Assembly (NCBI GenBank): GCA_947490035.1
Contig: CANLGS010000121.1
Coordinates: 1 to 8,631, forward strand
Origin: Gemmataceae bacterium
GTDB taxonomy: Bacteria > Planctomycetota > Planctomycetia > Gemmatales > Gemmataceae
Length of the DNA: 8,631 nt
Direction of reading: 5' to 3'
Below the pieces are notes generated by a model. That model was not told the DNA's origin. It made no database searches and saw only the letters and a program-made list of their open reading frames with translations. The stretch's first letter is position 1. The number at the start of each line of letters is the position of its first letter. Below, piece after piece: positions 1 through 5,943 of this stretch. The translations under genes were made by a program, and so were the position numbers.

Positions 1-372
1 GGTTACGGTGGGGGCGGCGGCGGCGGCGGGTTTGGCATGGGACTGATGGGCGGGCTGTTCGGCGCGATGGCCGGCATGTACCTGTACAACAGCATGATGG
101 GCACCCACTACGGCTCCGACGCCTACGCCGGCGACAACTCCAACAACAGCGGTGACAACGGCGGCGGGGCCGACACCAGCGGCGACGGCGACTTCAGCGG
201 CGACGCGGGCGCCGGCGGCAGCTACGACGACAGCGGCTCCGGCGGCGACACCGGCGGCGGCGGTGACTACGGCGGCGACACCGGCGGTGGCGGTGACTAC
301 GGCGGCGGTGGTGACGACACCGGCGGTGGCGGTGACTTCGGTGGCGGCGGCGATTACGGCGGCGACTTCTAA
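1..372 (+). CDS. C-terminal part of a Gly/Asp-rich protein (5' end outside window)
   Basis: The frame is open from the first base and ends at TAA 370-372, giving 123 visible residues. The first internal ATG (position 37) follows an in-frame run of glycines, so the true start is probably further left. Visible order: a poly-Gly run (residues 3-10), a hydrophobic glycine-zipper-like stretch (about 11-34, with G17, G21 and G25 spaced by four) that could sit in or on a membrane, then an acidic low-complexity tail (about 38-123) of loose GGGGDYGGDT-like repeats ending in Asp-Phe. No catalytic motif is visible. A hydrophobic Gly-rich segment followed by a Gly/Asp tail recalls the tails of some DUF2076-type or other surface-associated proteins, but this is only a resemblance. 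Function unknown. A strong terminator follows 24 bases after the stop. Confidence 0.75.
   Translation, partial: GYGGGGGGGGFGMGLMGGLFGAMAGMYLYNSMMGTHYGSDAYAGDNSNNSGDNGGGADTSGDGDFSGDAGAGGSYDDSGSGGDTGGGGDYGGDTGGGGDYGGGGDDTGGGGDFGGGGDYGGDF
238..370 (+). repeat. Degenerate GGC/GGT-GAC coding repeat (Gly-Asp tail)
   Basis: Short units encoding GGGGDYGGDT, GGGGDDT, GGGGDF and GGGGDYGGDF follow one another with small variations at the DNA level. The region is a slippage-prone low-complexity tract within the C-terminal tail of the first gene. Aspartates alternate with glycines and single aromatic residues. Confidence 0.7.
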
Positions 373-396
373 CCTCCGCTCTGCGGACGACAACCC

Positions 397-432
397 GAAA
401 GCCCCGGTCGCACGACCGGGGCTTTCTTCTTT
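397..432 (+). terminator. Rho-independent terminator after the Gly/Asp-rich gene
   Basis: A perfect 13-bp stem (397-409 with 414-426, arm GAAAGCCCCGGTC) closes a GCAC loop and is followed on the + strand by TTCTTT. The T-rich tail is absent on the other side, so it acts on + strand transcription. It separates the first gene from the HIT-hemC pair. Confidence 0.85.
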
Positions 433-444
433 CAACGACCCGGT

Positions 445-457
445 TACGATAACCGCA
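445..457 (+). promoter_or_regulatory. Possible -10 element for a leaderless HIT mRNA
   Basis: TACGAT at 445-450 fits the TANNNT form of a -10 box and ends six bases before the ATG at 457, where transcription would start. No Shine-Dalgarno sequence precedes the ATG. The box lies inside an inverted repeat, CGGTTA-CGA-TAACCG (441-455), which could also be an operator. No clear -35 is visible. Placement is inferred from spacing only. Confidence 0.4.
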
Positions 458-936
458 TGGCGCACGACCCGAACTGCCCGTTCTGTCAGAAGCTGGCCGA
501 CCCGAACGGCTGGCCGGACGGCGACATCGTCTGGCGCTTCCCGCACTCCGTCGCGCTGCTCGGCGCGTGGCAGCAGTACGCCGGGTATTGCGTCCTCGTC
601 GCCCGCGAACACGCGACCGAACTCAGCGAACTCGGAGCGAACCGCGCCGCCTTCCTTGACGAAATGGCGACGCTCGCGGAGGCCATCGGCGCCTGTTTCC
701 GCCCGCTCAAACTGAACTACGAGTTGCTCGGCAATCAGGTGCCGCACCTGCACTGGCACATCTTTCCGAGATACGCGAACGACCCGGACCGCCTGCGGCC
801 GGTGTGGTTCGCGCTGGAAGAGGCGAACGCCGACACGAGCGAGAAGCGGCATCTGGAACGCGGCGCGGTGCCGCGCGCCGAAGCCGCGGCCCGCCTCCGC
901 GAGTGGCTCGCGAACAACGGAGCGCCGGTCGCATGA
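457..936 (+). CDS. HIT-family nucleotide-binding hydrolase/transferase
   Basis: A 159-residue protein of the histidine triad superfamily, whose members hydrolyse or transfer nucleoside phosphates through a nucleotidyl-histidine intermediate. The signature HLHWHIF lies at residues 97-103, with the middle histidine H99 as the expected nucleophile by family rule. Upstream are the conserved N93 and a CPFC motif at 7-10. C7 and C10, with H52 and a triad-region histidine, could form the zinc site found in one HIT branch. Length is normal and there is no signal peptide, so it should be cytosolic. Its stop codon overlaps the hemC start (ATGA), which indicates translational coupling. The first ATG is chosen because it keeps the CxxC near the N terminus, though it has no ribosome binding site. 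The exact substrate cannot be told; dinucleoside polyphosphates or AMP conjugates are typical. The last ~55 residues are charged and less conserved. Confidence 0.9.
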   Translation: MAHDPNCPFCQKLADPNGWPDGDIVWRFPHSVALLGAWQQYAGYCVLVAREHATELSELGANRAAFLDEMATLAEAIGACFRPLKLNYELLGNQVPHLHWHIFPRYANDPDRLRPVWFALEEANADTSEKRHLERGAVPRAEAAARLREWLANNGAPVA

Positions 937-1847
937 ACACGGCCCCGCTGCGCCTCGGCACCCGCGGCAGCCCGCTGGCGCTGTGGCAGGCCAACTACAT
1001 CGCGGACAGCTTGCGCCCGGTCGCGATGCCGCGCGCGGTCGAACTGGTGCTCATCGAAACGCACGGCGACCGCGATCAGGCGTCGGCGCTGTCCGCGATG
1101 GGCGGCTTCGGCGTGTTCACGAAGGCCATCCAGAACGCGCTGCTCGACGGCCGCGCCGATGTCGCCGTTCACAGCCTCAAAGACCTGCCGACGATCCCCG
1201 AACCCTTGTTAGAACTGGTCGCGGTGCCGCCGCGCGGCCCGACCGGGGACGCGTTCATCTCGCGCAAACATAAGCGCTTCGACGAACTGCCGAAGGGCGC
1301 GACGGTGGGAACGAGCAGCCTTCGCCGGCGCGCGCAGGTGCTGAACCGGCGGCCCGATCTGAAGCTGCTCGACCTGCGCGGCAACGTGGACACTCGCCTG
1401 CGGAAGCTGGACGAGCAGAACCTCGACGCGATCATCCTCGCGGAAGCCGGGCTGCTGCGGCTCGGCCTCGCGGACCGCGTCACGGAGGTTCTGGACGCGA
1501 ACTGGATGCTGCCGGCGGTGGGGCAGGGCGCGATCGGTCTGGAGTGCCGCGCCGCGGACGCGGAAACGAAGCGCCTGGTGGGGGCATTGCGGGACGCGGA
1601 GACGTTCGCCCGCGTGCAGGCCGAGCGCGCGATGCTCTACGCGCTGGGCGGCGGGTGTCTGGTGCCCATCGGCGCCACTTCAAAGGTACTCGACGGCGTG
1701 CTGACGGTGCGCGGCGCGGTGCTGACGCCCGACGGCGCGCGGCGCGTGGTCGCGACACACACCGGGTTGGCGACGGCACCGCTCGCGCTGGGTCAGGAGT
1801 TGGCCGCGATGCTGCTGGCCGAAGGCGCGGCCGAGTTGCTGAAGTAG
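933..1847 (+). CDS. hemC: Hydroxymethylbilane synthase (porphobilinogen deaminase)
   Basis: This 304-residue enzyme joins four porphobilinogen units into hydroxymethylbilane (EC 2.5.1.61), the linear precursor of uroporphyrinogen III in haem synthesis; it is cytosolic. The N terminus carries the family motif RLGTRGSPLALWQAN (residues 7-21). The catalytic aspartate is D84 in AVHSLKDLP. The dipyrromethane cofactor cysteine is C242 in GGGCLVPIG. Both numbers equal the E. coli ones, which supports the ATG at 933 over longer upstream starts in the same frame. The TSSLRR substrate-binding segment and DLRGNVDTRLRKLD are also present. The start overlaps the HIT stop by four bases, so hemC is probably translated by coupling. 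The third domain is compact, within the family's normal range. No other haem gene is visible nearby. Confidence 0.97.
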   Translation: MNTAPLRLGTRGSPLALWQANYIADSLRPVAMPRAVELVLIETHGDRDQASALSAMGGFGVFTKAIQNALLDGRADVAVHSLKDLPTIPEPLLELVAVPPRGPTGDAFISRKHKRFDELPKGATVGTSSLRRRAQVLNRRPDLKLLDLRGNVDTRLRKLDEQNLDAIILAEAGLLRLGLADRVTEVLDANWMLPAVGQGAIGLECRAADAETKRLVGALRDAETFARVQAERAMLYALGGGCLVPIGATSKVLDGVLTVRGAVLTPDGARRVVATHTGLATAPLALGQELAAMLLAEGAAELLK

Positions 1848-1956
1848 GTCGCGGCCGGCGGCGGGCGGAAGCCGGGTTTGCTTCTTCCCCGCGTCTTCAT
1901 CCGACGTACACTCAATCCTGTCTCTCTACTTGCTCTACATCAGAAGGGTACGTCTC
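1848..1956 (+). promoter_or_regulatory. Spacer with probable promoter for the thioredoxin-fold gene
   Basis: This 109-base spacer holds a weak GGC-GGAA-GCC hairpin just after hemC, then a T/C-rich stretch, and TACACT at 1907-1912, which fits a -10 box about 45 bases before the ATG. No -35 with good spacing is seen. AGAAGGG at 1942-1948 is a usable Shine-Dalgarno site eight bases before the ATG at 1957. Confidence 0.35.
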
Positions 1957-3045
1957 ATGCGCAAGCTGTTCGCACTCGCCGCGTTCGCGGGGCTGCTCGC
2001 CCCGGTCGCGGCCCAGGACACGAAGCCGAAGGAAGATCCGCCGAAGAAGGAAGCTCTCAAGGTCGGCGACAAGGCGCCGGCGGTGAAGGCCACCAAGTGG
2101 CTGCAAGGCGCCGAGGTCAAGGAATTCGCCGAAGGCAAAACCTACGTGATGGAGTTCTGGGCCACCTGGTGCGGGCCGTGCATCGTCATGATGCCGCACA
2201 TGGGCGAACTGCAAGCGCAGTACAAGGCGAAGGGCGTCACGTTCATCGGGTTCACCGCGAAAGACCCCAACAACACGCTCGAAAAGGTGCAGGCACTGGT
2301 CGAGAAGCGCGGGCCGAAGCTCGGCTACACCTTCGCCTACGCCGACGACCGCGAGACCTACGACGCGTGGATGAAGGCGTCCGGGCAGGGCGGCATCCCG
2401 TGCTGCTTCGTCGTCGATAAGGCCGGCAAGATCGCGTACATCGGCCACCCGATGTACCTCGACGTGGTGCTGCCGAAGGTCGTCGCCGGCAAGTGGACCG
2501 AGGCCGACACCGAGGGGCTGAAGAAGATCGAGGAGGAAGTGAACGCGGTGTTCAAGGCGAGCGGCGACAAAGACCCGGAGGTGTTCCTGAAGACGCTCGG
2601 CGACTTCGAGAAGAAGTACCCGGAACTGGCCGGCATCCCGTACTTCCACAGCGGCCGGCTCAGCTCGCTGGTGAAGGCGAAGAAGACCGACGAGGTGAAG
2701 AAGGTGGCGGAAGACCTGCTCGCGAAGGCGGTCAAGGCCGACGACAGCGGGCTGGCGAACACGGTGACGCGCACGCTGGTGCTGTTCCCGGACGCGGTCG
2801 CCAACAAGGACTTGCACGCGACCGCGCTGAAGTCGGCCGAGGCCGGTCTGAAGCTCGCCGGCGAGAAAGACGCGGTCGCGCTGTTCTTCGTGGCCGAGGC
2901 GCACTTCATCAACGGCGACAAGGCGAAGGCGAAGGACTTCGGCGCGAAGTCGCTGGCCGCCGCCGACGGCCCGCTGAAGACGGACATCGAGATGCGCGTT
3001 AAGCGCTACGACGACGAGAAGAAGGAAGAGAAGAAGGACAAGTAA
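1957..3045 (+). CDS. Exported TlpA-like thioredoxin-fold protein with helical C-terminal domain
   Basis: A 362-residue protein. Residues 1-19 form a signal peptide (MRKLF, a hydrophobic core, then VAA before Q20), so it should act outside the inner membrane. Residues about 30-175 are a TlpA/AhpC-TSA-type thioredoxin fold with the redox motif WCGPC (C72, C75) and a cis-proline loop GGIPCC (P148, with C149 and C150 next to it, which is unusual). Residues about 176-362 are mainly charged helices with weak TPR-like character around AEAHFINGDKAKAKDF, ending in a Lys/Glu-rich tail. The family reduces or exchanges disulfides in exported proteins; the partner is unknown. The ATG at 1957 is preferred over the in-frame TTG at 1930 because it gives a proper signal peptide and has AGAAGGG eight bases upstream. 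It appears to be a single gene, facing serS across an inverted repeat. Confidence 0.88.
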   Translation: MRKLFALAAFAGLLAPVAAQDTKPKEDPPKKEALKVGDKAPAVKATKWLQGAEVKEFAEGKTYVMEFWATWCGPCIVMMPHMGELQAQYKAKGVTFIGFTAKDPNNTLEKVQALVEKRGPKLGYTFAYADDRETYDAWMKASGQGGIPCCFVVDKAGKIAYIGHPMYLDVVLPKVVAGKWTEADTEGLKKIEEEVNAVFKASGDKDPEVFLKTLGDFEKKYPELAGIPYFHSGRLSSLVKAKKTDEVKKVAEDLLAKAVKADDSGLANTVTRTLVLFPDAVANKDLHATALKSAEAGLKLAGEKDAVALFFVAEAHFINGDKAKAKDFGAKSLAAADGPLKTDIEMRVKRYDDEKKEEKKDK

Positions 3046-3056
3046 CGGCAGTTCTT

Positions 3057-3133
3057 TCTTGTGGCACAGACATTCCTGTCTGTGCTGCTTCGCTCTTCAG
3101 AGCAGCACAGACAGGAATGTCTGTGCCACAAGA
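3057..3133. repeat. 33-bp perfect inverted repeat with nested palindromes, between convergent genes
   Basis: Arms 3057-3089 and 3101-3133 are exact reverse complements around an 11-base loop. Each arm contains a smaller palindrome: GCACAGACA-TTCC-TGTCTGTGC at 3064-3085 and its mirror in the other arm. It starts 11 bases after the thioredoxin-fold gene stop and ends 7 bases before the serS stop, so it could end transcription from both sides. No transposase and no target duplication are visible. I recall similar sequence as a dispersed repeat in Gemmata-like genomes, but this was not searched. Confidence 0.9.
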
Positions 3134-3140
3134 GAATACG

Positions 3141-4433
3141 TCACCCCTTCCGCGGCGCAATCACGTCCTTGCCGACCCACGGGCGCAGCACTTCGGGGAT
3201 CACCACCGAGCCGTCGGCCTGCTGGTAGTTCTCCAGAATCGCGACCAGCGCGCGCGTACACGCGACCGCGGTGCCGTTGAGCGTGTGGACGAAGCGCGTG
3301 CCCTTGAAGCCCTTCCCCTTGTAGCGGATGCCGAGCCGCCGCGCCTGGAAGTCGGTGCAGTTCGACGTGCTGGTGACCTCGCCGTAAGCGCCGCCGTCGC
3401 CGCGACCGGGCATCCACGCTTCGAGGTCGTACTTGCGGTACGCCGGCCCGCCGAGGTCGCCGGTCGCGGTGTCGATGACGTGGAACGCTAGCCCCAAGCC
3501 GCTGAAGATTTGCTCTTCGAGTGCGCGAATCTCTTGGTGGATCGCCTCGCCGTTCTCCGGCGTGCAGAACGCGAACATCTCCACCTTCGTGAACTGATGC
3601 ACGCGATACAGTCCGCGCGTGTCGCGGCCCGCGGCGCCGGCCTCCGTGCGGAAGCAGTGCGACAACCCGACGTAGCGCTTCGGCAGTTCGGCCTCGTCGA
3701 AGACGCGGTCGCGGTGCATCCCGCCGAGCGTGATTTCGGCGGTCGCGATGAGGCACAGGTCGGTGTCCGCGATGGTGTAGACTTGCCGCGTGTCCGGGTT
3801 CGGGTCGCGCGGCATATAGCCGATGCCTTCGAGTACCTCGACGCGGGCGAGGTCCGGCGTGATGACCGGCGTGTACCCGGCCTTCACCGCGGTGTGCATC
3901 GCGTACTGCACGAGCGCGATTTCGAGTAGCGCGCCTTCGTTCTTGAGGAAGTAGAACTTCTGCCCCGCGACCTTCGTGCCCGCTTCAAAGTCCGCGAGGT
4001 CGAGCGCTTCGCACAGGTCTACGTGATCCTTCGCCTTGAAGTCGAACTTGCGCGGCTCGCCGAACCGCGCGACGACCTTGTTCGCGTCCTCGCCGCCGAC
4101 CGGCGCGTCGGGGTGCGTCAGGTTCGGAATCTGGTAGAGGTTCAGCAGGAGGTCGCCTTCGATGATCTTCAGTTCGTCGTCGATGACGCCGAGTTCCTTG
4201 TCGATGGCGGCAGCCTGTTCTTTGAGTGCGACCCGCTGTTCGGGCGTCGCGCCCTTGAACTGCCCGCTGATGGTGTTCTTCTTCGCCGCCGTTTCGCCGC
4301 GCTGTTGGGCGAGTTCTTTGCGCTTCGTCTCGAACGCGACCACGCGATCGACGGGAACCTCGGACGCGCCGCGGTTCTTACAGTTGGCTTTGACCGCGTC
4401 CACGTTGTCGCGAATGTATCCGGCGTCGAGCAT
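3141..4433 (-). CDS. serS: Seryl-tRNA synthetase
   Basis: This 430-residue class II synthetase charges tRNA-Ser (and tRNA-Sec where present) with serine, in the cytosol. It starts MLDAGYIRDN, as SerRS normally does. Residues about 25-105 form the charged coiled-coil arm that grips the tRNA long arm. Then come the serine-binding TAEITL segment, motif 2 (FRTEAGAAGRDTRGLYRVHQF) and the conserved TSTSNCTDFQARR and HTLNG segments leading to motif 3, ending in PEVLRPWVG. Length is normal. The frame stays open 39 residues further upstream, but that extension only reads through an inverted repeat and is rejected. AAGAG six bases before the ATG is a weak ribosome binding site. It is the last gene of the - strand series; citrate synthase lies 147 bases upstream. 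Confidence 0.97.
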   Translation of the reverse strand: MLDAGYIRDNVDAVKANCKNRGASEVPVDRVVAFETKRKELAQQRGETAAKKNTISGQFKGATPEQRVALKEQAAAIDKELGVIDDELKIIEGDLLLNLYQIPNLTHPDAPVGGEDANKVVARFGEPRKFDFKAKDHVDLCEALDLADFEAGTKVAGQKFYFLKNEGALLEIALVQYAMHTAVKAGYTPVITPDLARVEVLEGIGYMPRDPNPDTRQVYTIADTDLCLIATAEITLGGMHRDRVFDEAELPKRYVGLSHCFRTEAGAAGRDTRGLYRVHQFTKVEMFAFCTPENGEAIHQEIRALEEQIFSGLGLAFHVIDTATGDLGGPAYRKYDLEAWMPGRGDGGAYGEVTSTSNCTDFQARRLGIRYKGKGFKGTRFVHTLNGTAVACTRALVAILENYQQADGSVVIPEVLRPWVGKDVIAPRKG

Positions 4434-4443
4434 GGGGAACTCT

Positions 4444-4556
4444 TGGTAGGTGCCGCTTGCCGAGCGGCACGGCTGTACAACTCGCATCGTCGCACGGGCG
4501 GTCCGCATCGCTCGCACGGGGGCTAGCCCGTGCCGCTCGGCAAGCGGCACCTACCA
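4444..4556. repeat. 29-bp perfect inverted repeat with nested palindromes upstream of serS
   Basis: Arms 4444-4472 and 4528-4556 are exact reverse complements. Each arm carries an internal palindrome, GTGCCGCT-TGCCG-AGCGGCAC. The 55-base centre holds a near-duplicate (CGCATCG-TCGCACGGG at 4483-4498 and again with one extra C at 4504-4520) and a further hairpin, GCACGGG-GGCTAG-CCCGTGC (4514-4533), that competes with the main arm. It fills most of the citrate synthase-serS spacer and would lie in a serS leader transcript. Confidence 0.88.
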
Positions 4557-4566
4557 CGATATGCAC

Positions 4567-4578
4567 CGCCTACGGCGG
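4567..4578. other. Small hairpin just after the citrate synthase stop
   Basis: CCGCC-TAC-GGCGG (about 4567-4578) lies two to three bases past the citrate synthase stop on the - strand. The stem is only 5 bp and no T-run follows, so it is at best a weak pause site or the edge of the neighbouring repeat. Confidence 0.35.
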
Positions 4579-4580
4579 GT

Positions 4581-5729
4581 TCACGCGCGCTGCTCCAGCG
4601 GGACGTACTTCACGTCGGTCTTGCCGACGGAGATTTGCTCCGGGCGGAAGATGCGGTTGCCGACGAGCTGCTCCGTCCAGTGCGCGAGCCACCCCGAGAC
4701 GCGGGCGATGGCGAAGATCGGCGTGAACACGTCGGTGGGAATGCCGAGCGCCTGGTACACCACGCCGGAGTAGAAGTCCACGTTCGGGTAGATGCCCTTC
4801 GGCCCGTAGATGCCGGCGCAGATGCGTTCGAGTTCCAACGCCGTCTCGTAAGACTTCGGCCGGCTCGTCTCCGCGAACACGTGCTCCGCGATCTCCTGCA
4901 ACACCGTCGCGCGGGCGTCCTTCACCTTGTACACGCGGTGGCCCATGCCCATCACCTTGTACTTGGAATCGACGGCGCGCTTGGCGTCGAGCCACGGCTT
5001 CACCTTGTCCGGCCCTCCGATCTCCTCGAACTGCCGCAAGGCTTCCTCGTTCGCCCCGCCGTGCAGCGGGCCGGACAGCGCGCCGATCGCGGAGGCGATC
5101 GTCTGGTACGGCGTCGCGAGCGTCGAGCCGGTGACGCGCGCGGCGAACGTGCTCGCGTTCATCTGGTGTTCGGCGTGCAGCACGAGGCACGCGTCGAGCA
5201 CCTTGCGCGTCGCCGGCGACGGCTCTTTGCCGAAGAGCATGTAGAAGAAGTTGCCCGCGTGGTCGAGGTCCGCGCGCGGTTCGATGATCTCCTCGCCGCG
5301 GCGCGTGCGGGCGAACGCGGCGACGAGCGTGGGCAGCGCGGCGATGAGCCGGCACGACGCGTCCCAGTTCTTCGCCGCGTCGGTCACCGTGGGGCACGGG
5401 TAGAACATGCCCAGCGCCGCGGTCGCCGCGTGGAGCGCGTCCATCGGGTGGCCGTCGTGCGGCATGCACTTGATGAGGTCTTTGAGCCGGTAGTGGATCG
5501 CGCGCTTCTGGCGCAGGTCGTGGTCGAACTCGGCGAGCTGCTTCTGCGTGGGCAGGTCGCCCTTGATGAGCAGCCACGACACCTCCTCGAAACTGCTCTC
5601 CTTCGCGAGCACCTCGACCGGGATGCCGCGATATTCCAGCACCGCCTTCTTGCCGTCGAGGAAGCTGACCGCGGACTTCGCGGCCGGCACGTCCTCAAGG
5701 CCCGGTTTGTACTCGGCGTCGGTGCTCAT
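4581..5729 (-). CDS. gltA: Citrate synthase (type I)
   Basis: A 382-residue citrate synthase, condensing acetyl-CoA and oxaloacetate to citrate at the entry of the TCA cycle; cytosolic. The three catalytic residues are visible: H223 in GPLHGGANE, H264 in GMGHRVYK and D318 in PNVDFYSG. H188 in LHAEHQMNAS is the expected oxaloacetate-binding histidine. The length fits the shorter Gram-positive/archaeal-like form rather than the ~427-residue NADH-regulated E. coli type, since the N-terminal extension is missing. Methylcitrate synthase is closely related and cannot be fully excluded from sequence alone. No prp-type gene is nearby, so citrate synthase is more likely. The start at 5729 has only a weak GAGA upstream. 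TAGACT (5768-5773, - strand) could be a -10 box. Confidence 0.94.
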   Translation of the reverse strand: MSTDAEYKPGLEDVPAAKSAVSFLDGKKAVLEYRGIPVEVLAKESSFEEVSWLLIKGDLPTQKQLAEFDHDLRQKRAIHYRLKDLIKCMPHDGHPMDALHAATAALGMFYPCPTVTDAAKNWDASCRLIAALPTLVAAFARTRRGEEIIEPRADLDHAGNFFYMLFGKEPSPATRKVLDACLVLHAEHQMNASTFAARVTGSTLATPYQTIASAIGALSGPLHGGANEEALRQFEEIGGPDKVKPWLDAKRAVDSKYKVMGMGHRVYKVKDARATVLQEIAEHVFAETSRPKSYETALELERICAGIYGPKGIYPNVDFYSGVVYQALGIPTDVFTPIFAIARVSGWLAHWTEQLVGNRIFRPEQISVGKTDVKYVPLEQRA

Positions 5730-5777
5730 GGCGGTCTCGATTGGCGGCGGGTGGGGTGCTTAGTGGCAGTCTATGAA

Positions 5778-5803
5778 GGCGAGCGGGGGGCGTAAGCCCC
5801 CTG
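5778..5803 (+). repeat. REP-like hairpin, copy A (GGCGAGCG head, GTAA loop)
   Basis: The head GGCGAGCG (5778-5785) leads into stem GGGGGC (5786-5791), loop GTAA and arm GCCCCC (5796-5801). A second copy with matching stem changes lies at 6667-6692. It lies between the gltA start and the large inverted repeat after the DUF1080 gene. GCCCCC can also pair with GGGC-containing sequence at 5808-5817, giving an alternative hairpin. Confidence 0.7.
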
Positions 5804-5819
5804 TTCCAACAGAGGGCAG

Positions 5820-5943
5820 AAGAGAGGCCGCACGATAACGCAGAAGAAGACACGATTCAGACCGAAGAGGAAGCAGGTATTGAGCACTGCATTCTCTGCT
5901 GTCTTTATCGTGTCTTCTTCTGCGTTATCGTGCGGCCTCTCTT
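5820..5943. repeat. 37-bp perfect inverted repeat directly after the DUF1080 stop
   Basis: Arms 5820-5856 and 5907-5943 are exact reverse complements for 36 bases, plus the outer A5820-T5943 pair counted across the ends. The 50-base centre is also partly self-complementary, so the whole unit can fold into one long imperfect hairpin. CACGAT occurs twice in each arm. The right arm ends at the base before the DUF1080 stop codon (5944-5946). There is no T-run, transposase or target duplication. It would form a very stable 3' end on the DUF1080 mRNA. Confidence 0.9.

Noticed and set aside
238..370. RTX calcium-binding nonapeptide repeats
   Set aside because: The Gly/Asp repeats lack the GGxGxDxUx spacing of true RTX units.
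152..715. 187-residue Ala/Thr-rich frame on + across the first spacer
   Set aside because: It is a shifted reading of the Gly/Asp repeat, crosses a terminator and overlaps the HIT gene; composition reflects GC-rich codon shadowing.
1930..1956. Upstream TTG start for the thioredoxin-fold protein
   Set aside because: It would place nine residues before the signal peptide; the ATG at 1957 has a properly spaced AGAAGGG.
1912..2904. 330-residue - strand frame opposite the thioredoxin-fold gene
   Set aside because: Antisense shadow of a gene with signal peptide and WCGPC motif; no recognisable domain.
4434..4550. 39-residue N-terminal extension of SerRS
   Set aside because: It is translated from the inverted repeat; the normal SerRS start MLD at 4433 matches the family.
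4530..5795. 421-residue + strand frame opposite citrate synthase
   Set aside because: It lies antisense to a clear citrate synthase and has the Arg/Val/His-rich composition of a shadow frame.
3057..5943. Inverted repeats as insertion sequences or MITEs with target duplications
   Set aside because: No transposase frame and no direct duplications at the outer edges of the three long repeats; kept as REP-like or hairpin repeats only.
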